A DNA stretch of 18,543 nucleotides from Bacteroidota bacterium. GTDB taxonomy: Bacteria; Bacteroidota; Bacteroidia; Bacteroidales; WCHB1-69. Positions 14,544-18,543 of this stretch are shown here, piece by piece (position 1 is the first letter of the stretch; every line of letters begins with the position of its first letter). Under the pieces are notes generated by a model that worked only from the letters and a program-made list of their open reading frames with translations, was not told the origin of the DNA and did not search any database. Location: the NCBI GenBank assembly GCA_023392945.1, contig JAEWNB010000168.1:1-18543 (forward strand), in the 5' to 3' direction. A program made the translations under genes and the position numbers.

Positions 14544-15833
14544 ATGATTAACAGATATTCACGTCAGGAGATGAAATCCGTTTGGACGGAAGAGAGTAAA
14601 TTTAATGCCTATTTGAAAGTCGAAATTGAAGCTGCAGCCGCCTGGAGTAATTTGGGTGTAATTCCTGCTGCCGATGTGGAGCTAATTCGCCAAAAGGCTA
14701 TTTTCAATATTGACAGAATCTATGAAATAGAACAGGAAACCCGTCATGATATTGTAGCTTTCACACGTGCGGTGAGCGAATCTCTGGGTGATGAAAAAAA
14801 ATGGGTGCATTACGGACTAACTTCCACCGATGTGGTGGACACTGCTAACGGGTATCTTCTAAAACAGGCCAATGCGATTATTGAAAAAGATTTACAACGT
14901 ATTGCGGAAGTTATTAAAAAGAGAGCATTTGAATTTAAAAATATACCTTGTATTGGCCGCACTCACGGAGTACATGCCGATATTACTTCGCTCGGGCTGA
15001 AATGGGCTTTGTGGTACGACGAGATGCAACGCAATATCAGACGCTTTAGCTCGGCCGCAAGAGACGTGGAGTTTGGTAAAATTAGCGGTGCTGTGGGAAA
15101 TTTTGCTAACACTCCTCCTTTTGTGCAGGATTATGTCTGCCAGCAACTGGGTATTGGTTCGGCCAACATCTCGACACAAACTTTGCAACGTGATCGCCAC
15201 GCTTACTATATGGCCACTATTGCCATGATTGGGGGAACTATTGAAAAAATGAGCACTGAAGTACGTCATTGGCAACGCACAGAATTACGCGAAGCTGAGG
15301 AAGCATTCCTAAAAGGACAGAAGGGCTCATCGGCAATGCCTCATAAACGGAATCCCATTGGAAGTGAAAATATGTGTGGATGTTCGCGAGTATTAAGAGG
15401 TTATATGCTTACTGCATATGAAAATGTTCCCTTATGGCACGAACGTGACATTTCCCACTCCTCTGCCGAACGCATAATTTTACCCGACGCTACAATTCTG
15501 CTGGATTATATGTTGAACCGTTTTGCCAATATTCTCGAAAATCTGGTGATTTTTCCTGAAAATATGCTGAAAAACATCTATTTAACTCATAAAGTCATCT
15601 TTGCTCAAAGAGTAATGACAGCTTTAATCAACAAAGGGCTTTCACGTGAAGCTTCCTATGATTTGGTTCAACCTCTTTCCATGAACGCTTGGGTAAATGA
15701 AAAGGATTTTAAACAAATTCTTTTAGAAAATAGTTCTATTTGTCAATATTTGAGTCAACATGAACTGGATAATTGTTTTACTCTTGAGTATTACTTACAG
15801 CATGTTGATGAAATTTTTGACAGAGTTTTTTAA
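14544..15833 (+). CDS. purB: Adenylosuccinate lyase
   Basis: This is a 429-residue enzyme of the aspartase/fumarase superfamily. It catalyses two steps of purine synthesis: SAICAR to AICAR plus fumarate, and adenylosuccinate to AMP plus fumarate. It begins MINRYSRQEMKSVWTEESKF, typical of the Bacillus-type PurB. Conserved elements are TRHDIVAF (His68), HYGLTSTDVVDTA (89-101), GRTHGVHA with the catalytic His141, QTLQRDRHAYY (212-222) and the flexible signature loop KGSSAMPHKRNPIGSENM (260-277). HSSAERIILPDA (305-316) is also present. The length is standard. The gene has its own promoter and is divergent from feoAB across a 186-nt gap. It is not next to other pur genes. Its 3' end is convergent with the dipeptidase gene, 36 nt apart. 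Confidence 0.97.
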   Translation: MINRYSRQEMKSVWTEESKFNAYLKVEIEAAAAWSNLGVIPAADVELIRQKAIFNIDRIYEIEQETRHDIVAFTRAVSESLGDEKKWVHYGLTSTDVVDTANGYLLKQANAIIEKDLQRIAEVIKKRAFEFKNIPCIGRTHGVHADITSLGLKWALWYDEMQRNIRRFSSAARDVEFGKISGAVGNFANTPPFVQDYVCQQLGIGSANISTQTLQRDRHAYYMATIAMIGGTIEKMSTEVRHWQRTELREAEEAFLKGQKGSSAMPHKRNPIGSENMCGCSRVLRGYMLTAYENVPLWHERDISHSSAERIILPDATILLDYMLNRFANILENLVIFPENMLKNIYLTHKVIFAQRVMTALINKGLSREASYDLVQPLSMNAWVNEKDFKQILLENSSICQYLSQHELDNCFTLEYYLQHVDEIFDRVF

Positions 15834-15834
15834 T

Positions 15835-15852
15835 CTGATTCGATTGAATCAG
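15835..15852. terminator. Short hairpin between convergent purB and dipeptidase genes
   Basis: CTGATTC and GAATCAG form a perfect 7-bp stem around a GATT loop, starting 2 nt after the purB stop. On the plus strand only TCTTTC follows, and on the minus strand no T-run follows, so it is a weak terminator at best. Confidence 0.35.
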
Positions 15853-15869
15853 TCTTTCCCGGAATTGAT

Positions 15870-16580
15870 TTATTCAAGATCTTCAAAGGAGATATCCATC
15901 AAAGGAAAGTCTTTCCAATCTTTGTAATCAAAGTGCCACCATTCGGTTGGATAGTGGGTAAACCCAAAATGTGACATGATTGAAAATAAGAAGGCTCTGT
16001 TCTTAAGAACTGTATCGGGGAGATTGGCATAGTCGGGATGTGCTTTTTCAGAAAAATCATCATAAGAAGTCGGCATAGGGATCTCTTTTCCTGTTCTTTT
16101 TTCCACAAAAGTGATGTCAATGCAAGCTCCTCGATTGTGTCTGGAGCCATAACGAGGATTTGCTACAAAATTGGTATCAGGGTATACTTTATAAAACAAC
16201 AGTGTTGCTGCATACGGGCGGTAGGCATCATAAACTTTTACAGCCAACCCCAATTTAGAAAGAGAATCCTGTACCAATTTTAGTGCATCTGCCAAAGGCT
16301 TTCTTACGTATGCTTTTGGTTTGGTATAAATTACTGATTTTGTAAAGTTATTTATGGTGGCATAACGTATATCCAACCAAAGGGAGTCTATAACTTCTTC
16401 AAGATCACACATCTCTAAAGAAGGATTTTTAGTAACCTGTTCTAAGTAGATGTTTTTAGTTTGCACAATATCAAGCCCAAACGGATTGGACTTACTATTC
16501 TTATGATACTCTTTACAACTATAAAATCCGGTTAATAATAGGATTATGACAAATAAACTTATCAGGCTGTTTTTTTTCAT
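15870..16580 (-). CDS. D-Ala-D-Ala dipeptidase, VanX/DdpX-type (peptidase M15D), lipoprotein
   Basis: This is a 236-residue protein. Residues 1-22 look like a lipoprotein signal (LLTGFYSC, acylated Cys22), placing the enzyme in the envelope. The M15D zinc-peptidase core is intact: DAYRP with Arg121, zinc ligands His148 and Asp155 in SRHNRGACID, catalytic Glu213 and third zinc ligand His216 in TEWWHFDY. The usual SxHxxGxAxD motif has Cys in place of Ala. VanX and DdpX hydrolyse D-Ala-D-Ala; here a periplasmic role in peptidoglycan-fragment salvage is more likely than glycopeptide resistance, since no vanH, ligase or two-component genes are near. It follows the dehydrogenase-GNAT gene by 29 nt on the same strand and is probably co-transcribed. 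It ends convergent to purB. Confidence 0.92.
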   Translation of the reverse strand: MKKNSLISLFVIILLLTGFYSCKEYHKNSKSNPFGLDIVQTKNIYLEQVTKNPSLEMCDLEEVIDSLWLDIRYATINNFTKSVIYTKPKAYVRKPLADALKLVQDSLSKLGLAVKVYDAYRPYAATLLFYKVYPDTNFVANPRYGSRHNRGACIDITFVEKRTGKEIPMPTSYDDFSEKAHPDYANLPDTVLKNRAFLFSIMSHFGFTHYPTEWWHFDYKDWKDFPLMDISFEDLE

Positions 16581-16609
16581 AGAAAGAACTTTTTAAAAAA
16601 AGAAGGGAC

Positions 16610-18271
16610 TCAATCCGTTTTAAGTTTGCTGTAAACCTCAAGATCAACAAAAGATTCTACCGAAACTTGTTCTCCTGCACGCTCTATTCCTTCAAAATGG
16701 AACCCTAACCGTTGAGGAATTTTTTTACTACGGATATTTTCAGTATTACATTTAATTTGGATTCTATTTATGTCTAATTTTCTAAAAGCAAAATCAATAA
16801 GTACTTGAACCGACTTTGTAACAATTCCCTTTTTCTGTAATGGTTCTGAAAGCCAATAACCGATTTCTGCAGATTTATTCAGTTTGTTTATTTTATTAAA
16901 TCCTATTAATCCCCCAAAAGAGTCATTGTATTGAATTACATATATTTTAGTATCATCAGGAGATTCAAGTATAGATTGGATATATTTCTTGGTATAGTCA
17001 ATATTTTTAGTGTATTCTACAAATGGCAGCCATACACTGAGATATCCTCTCTGGTTATTAATAGTGTTATAAATATCAACAGCATCAGACAATTCAACTA
17101 TTTTAAGTTTTATATTTTTATCAACATAAAGAAACTTTTGGGCTTTTTTCTTTTTACCGGTCAATTTTCTTTTTTGTCCCGTTTCATTTGCTTTTATCAA
17201 AGCCGTCAGCACCTTTTGAGGAGTAATTTTACCTGTTGTATGATGAATTCCTTCCTGAGGATTACAGGCTTTTATAGCAACTTTCATCAATTGAGTTTTG
17301 TCAATTTCATTGATACCGATATCTGATAAAGTTGTCGGAAGTCCTATTTCTTCACAAAATGAATAGACCTTGTCAATTTCTTCAGGAGTTGCTGAAGAAA
17401 GAAAAAGTCCTGTCAAAACACCAAAGGCAACTTTTTCTCCATGGTAAAATGAATGAGTTTCATTCAATGCAGTAAGTCCGTTATGGATAGAGTGTGCAGC
17501 AGCGAGACCTGAGCTTTCGAAGCCAATTCCACTGAGGAGAGTATTCGCTTCAACGATAAAATTCAAAGCAGAAGAAGCAATATGATTTTCACAGTCAATT
17601 TTGGCATCTTTACCATACTTCATTAATGTATCATAACAAAGTTTTGCAACATATAAAGCCAATAAGGTACTGTAACCACCACATTCATTTTTTGAAGATG
17701 ACTCAATACAAGATTTAGCCTCAAACCAAGTTGCCAAAGCATCTCCCATACCTGCAACCAAAAAACGGCTGGGTGCGGAAGCAATAACCGTAAGATCTAC
17801 CAATACCACTTGTGGATTCATTTTTTGGTAATAAACAGATTCAAAAATTCCATGTTCATTATAAATAACGGCACATCCACTACACGGAGCATCAGTAGAA
17901 GCAATAGTAGGAACAATGATAACAGGAATATTTGTTTTGTCGGCAACAATTTTTGCAGTATCAATAGTTTTTCCTCCACCCATGCCAATAAGAACATCAA
18001 TATGATTATTGATGACCATCTCTGTAAATCGTTTTATTTCAGATTCACAGCATTCCCCATTAAATTGCTCCACATTAAGAGGAAATCCTTCATAATTGCG
18101 ATTACATTCGGGTAAAATTGATTTATTAACTGAAGGAGAGGCTAAAATCAGTCCATTTTTACCAAATAAATTAACCAACCCGGGAAGTTCCGCAAGAGCA
18201 TGTTCGCTTTGGATATATTTTCCCGGAAAAACCGCCTTAAATAACATTGATGGTTGAAAATTATTCACCAT
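16610..18271 (-). CDS. Glycerol dehydrogenase (GldA)-type domain fused to a RimL-like GNAT acetyltransferase
   Basis: This is a 553-residue two-domain protein. Residues ~9-365 are a complete iron-containing alcohol dehydrogenase of the GldA branch: AVFPGKYIQ near the start, NAD-binding GMGGGKTIDTAK (96-107), TIASTDAP (122-129), and metal ligands Asp177 (GMGDA), His260 (GLAAAHSIHNGL) and His277 (FYHGEKVAFG). GldA oxidises glycerol to dihydroxyacetone with NAD+. A Lys-rich linker (about 366-379) leads to residues ~380-553, a RimJ/RimL-type GNAT domain: DKNIKLKIVELSDA, YLSVWLPFVEYT, acetyl-CoA loop LQKKGIVTKSV and NRIQIKCNTENIRSKKIPQRLGF. Both domains look full length and there is no frameshift. 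The ATG at 18271 has AGGAG 5 nt upstream, rare in this window. A second ATG, eight codons on, is possible. No signal peptide is seen, so it is cytoplasmic. It leads a unit with the dipeptidase. Function of the fusion is unknown. Confidence 0.85.
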   Translation of the reverse strand: MVNNFQPSMLFKAVFPGKYIQSEHALAELPGLVNLFGKNGLILASPSVNKSILPECNRNYEGFPLNVEQFNGECCESEIKRFTEMVINNHIDVLIGMGGGKTIDTAKIVADKTNIPVIIVPTIASTDAPCSGCAVIYNEHGIFESVYYQKMNPQVVLVDLTVIASAPSRFLVAGMGDALATWFEAKSCIESSSKNECGGYSTLLALYVAKLCYDTLMKYGKDAKIDCENHIASSALNFIVEANTLLSGIGFESSGLAAAHSIHNGLTALNETHSFYHGEKVAFGVLTGLFLSSATPEEIDKVYSFCEEIGLPTTLSDIGINEIDKTQLMKVAIKACNPQEGIHHTTGKITPQKVLTALIKANETGQKRKLTGKKKKAQKFLYVDKNIKLKIVELSDAVDIYNTINNQRGYLSVWLPFVEYTKNIDYTKKYIQSILESPDDTKIYVIQYNDSFGGLIGFNKINKLNKSAEIGYWLSEPLQKKGIVTKSVQVLIDFAFRKLDINRIQIKCNTENIRSKKIPQRLGFHFEGIERAGEQVSVESFVDLEVYSKLKTD

Positions 18272-18276
18272 AATTA

Positions 18277-18281
18277 CTCCT
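18277..18281 (-). promoter_or_regulatory. Shine-Dalgarno-like site for the dehydrogenase-GNAT gene
   Basis: The minus strand reads AGGAG, 5 nt before the ATG at 18271. It is the clearest such site in the window and supports that start over the ATG at 18247. Confidence 0.5.
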
Positions 18282-18322
18282 ATCCTATTTTAAATTTATA
18301 TAAATACTGTTATAAACAAAAG

Positions 18323-18330
18323 CAAAGGTA
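18323..18330 (-). promoter_or_regulatory. Bacteroidota-type promoter for dehydrogenase-GNAT and dipeptidase
   Basis: The minus strand reads TACCTTTG, matching TAnnTTTG, 52 nt before the ATG. The predicted leader is about 45 nt and includes the AGGAG site. Confidence 0.5.
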
Positions 18331-18426
18331 AATAATTTTTATTATCAGAAGAATTATTTTTAAAAAAGACTGATTATTAATGGTTTATTCTATTCTAATA
18401 TCTTTTAAAGGGTAAATACAAATTAC

Positions 18427-18466
18427 AAAAAAAATACACTGACAATCGTTATATTGACAGTGTATT
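18427..18466 (-). terminator. Rho-independent terminator downstream of tRNA-Lys
   Basis: On the minus strand, AATACACTG pairs perfectly with CAGTGTATT, and an inner CAAT/ATTG stem follows after an A-A mismatch, with a 6-nt loop. The stem runs directly into eight T residues. It lies 25 nt after the tRNA 3' end and so ends the tRNA transcript. Confidence 0.85.
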
Positions 18467-18490
18467 GTTTTACGTGATAGTAGTTTGAAG

Positions 18491-18543
18491 TGTTCTAGCT
18501 GGGATTCGAACCCAGGACCCCATCCTTAAAAGGGATGTGCTCT
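18491..18543 (-). tRNA. tRNA-Lys (anticodon UUU), 5' part beyond right edge
   Basis: The 3' three-quarters of a tRNA is visible on the minus strand. The anticodon stem is CATCC/GGATG with loop CTTTTAA, giving anticodon TTT (18530-18528), which reads Lys AAA/AAG. The variable loop is GGGTC, the T-arm is CTGGG-TTCGAAT-CCCAG, the acceptor 3' strand is CTAGAAC and the discriminator base is A. The terminal CCA is not encoded; ACTT follows. AGAGC of the D-arm is at the edge. The missing 5' acceptor strand should read GTTCTAG. Confidence 0.93.

Noticed and set aside
15835..15852. Strong bidirectional terminator between purB and the dipeptidase
   Set aside because: The 7-bp stem is perfect but lacks a T-run on either strand, so it is reported only at low confidence.
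15870..16580. Glycopeptide (vancomycin) resistance cluster, suggested by the VanX-like protein
   Set aside because: There is no vanH, D-Ala-D-Lac ligase, vanR/vanS or vanY nearby, and the protein is a lipid-anchored envelope enzyme, unlike cytoplasmic VanX.
16610..18271. The fusion as a sequencing or assembly artefact of two genes
   Set aside because: The frame is open through the linker without a homopolymer error signature, and both domains are complete; still listed as the main way to refute the finding.
1..18543. CRISPR array, insertion sequence, phage or toxin-antitoxin system
   Set aside because: No spaced direct repeats, transposase, integrase or paired small toxin-antitoxin frames were seen; nearly all sequence is explained by housekeeping genes.

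Overview
The window looks like a stretch of core chromosome from a low-GC member of the Bacteroidota, probably Bacteroidales-like. Four things point there. Most transcription units start a short distance downstream of a TAnnTTTG box, the -7 element of Bacteroides-type promoters. Shine-Dalgarno sequences are almost absent. FeoA and FeoB are fused, with a small FeoB-associated Cys-rich protein behind them. There is also a DUF2723/GT117 membrane protein and several lipoproteins. No insertion sequence, prophage, CRISPR array or plasmid function was seen.

Layout. 1-1724 (minus): a small lipoprotein of unknown function followed by an MltF-type lytic transglycosylase that runs off the left edge. 1906-3703 (plus): a lipid-anchored cyclophilin and pheS. 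3840-7418 (plus): a 1192-residue GT117/DUF2723 membrane protein, closed by an intrinsic terminator. 7479-8735 (plus): purD, starting only 15 nt after that terminator. 8893-9768 (plus): an SPFH/QmcA-like membrane protein, convergent with a free methionine-(R)-sulfoxide reductase (9780-10271, minus). 10410-11540 (plus): a secreted transglutaminase-like protein with a long coiled-coil tail. 11581-14357 (minus): feoAB and its Cys-rich accessory protein. 14544-15833 (plus): purB. 15870-18271 (minus): a two-gene unit of a GldA-type dehydrogenase fused to a GNAT acetyltransferase, then a VanX/DdpX-type D-Ala-D-Ala dipeptidase lipoprotein. 18427-18543 (minus): a tRNA-Lys(UUU) cut by the right edge, with its terminator.

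The genes are mostly housekeeping: purine synthesis (purD, purB), translation (pheS, tRNA-Lys), ferrous iron uptake (feoAB), cell-wall turnover (MltF, dipeptidase), redox repair (fRMsr) and protein folding (cyclophilin). They do not form one pathway. The most unusual object is the dehydrogenase-GNAT fusion and its pairing with the dipeptidase. The remaining observations are architectural: purD behind a terminator, a His-rich insertion in FeoB, and a TTG start on mltF. I did not find convincing evidence of a wholly new multi-gene system.
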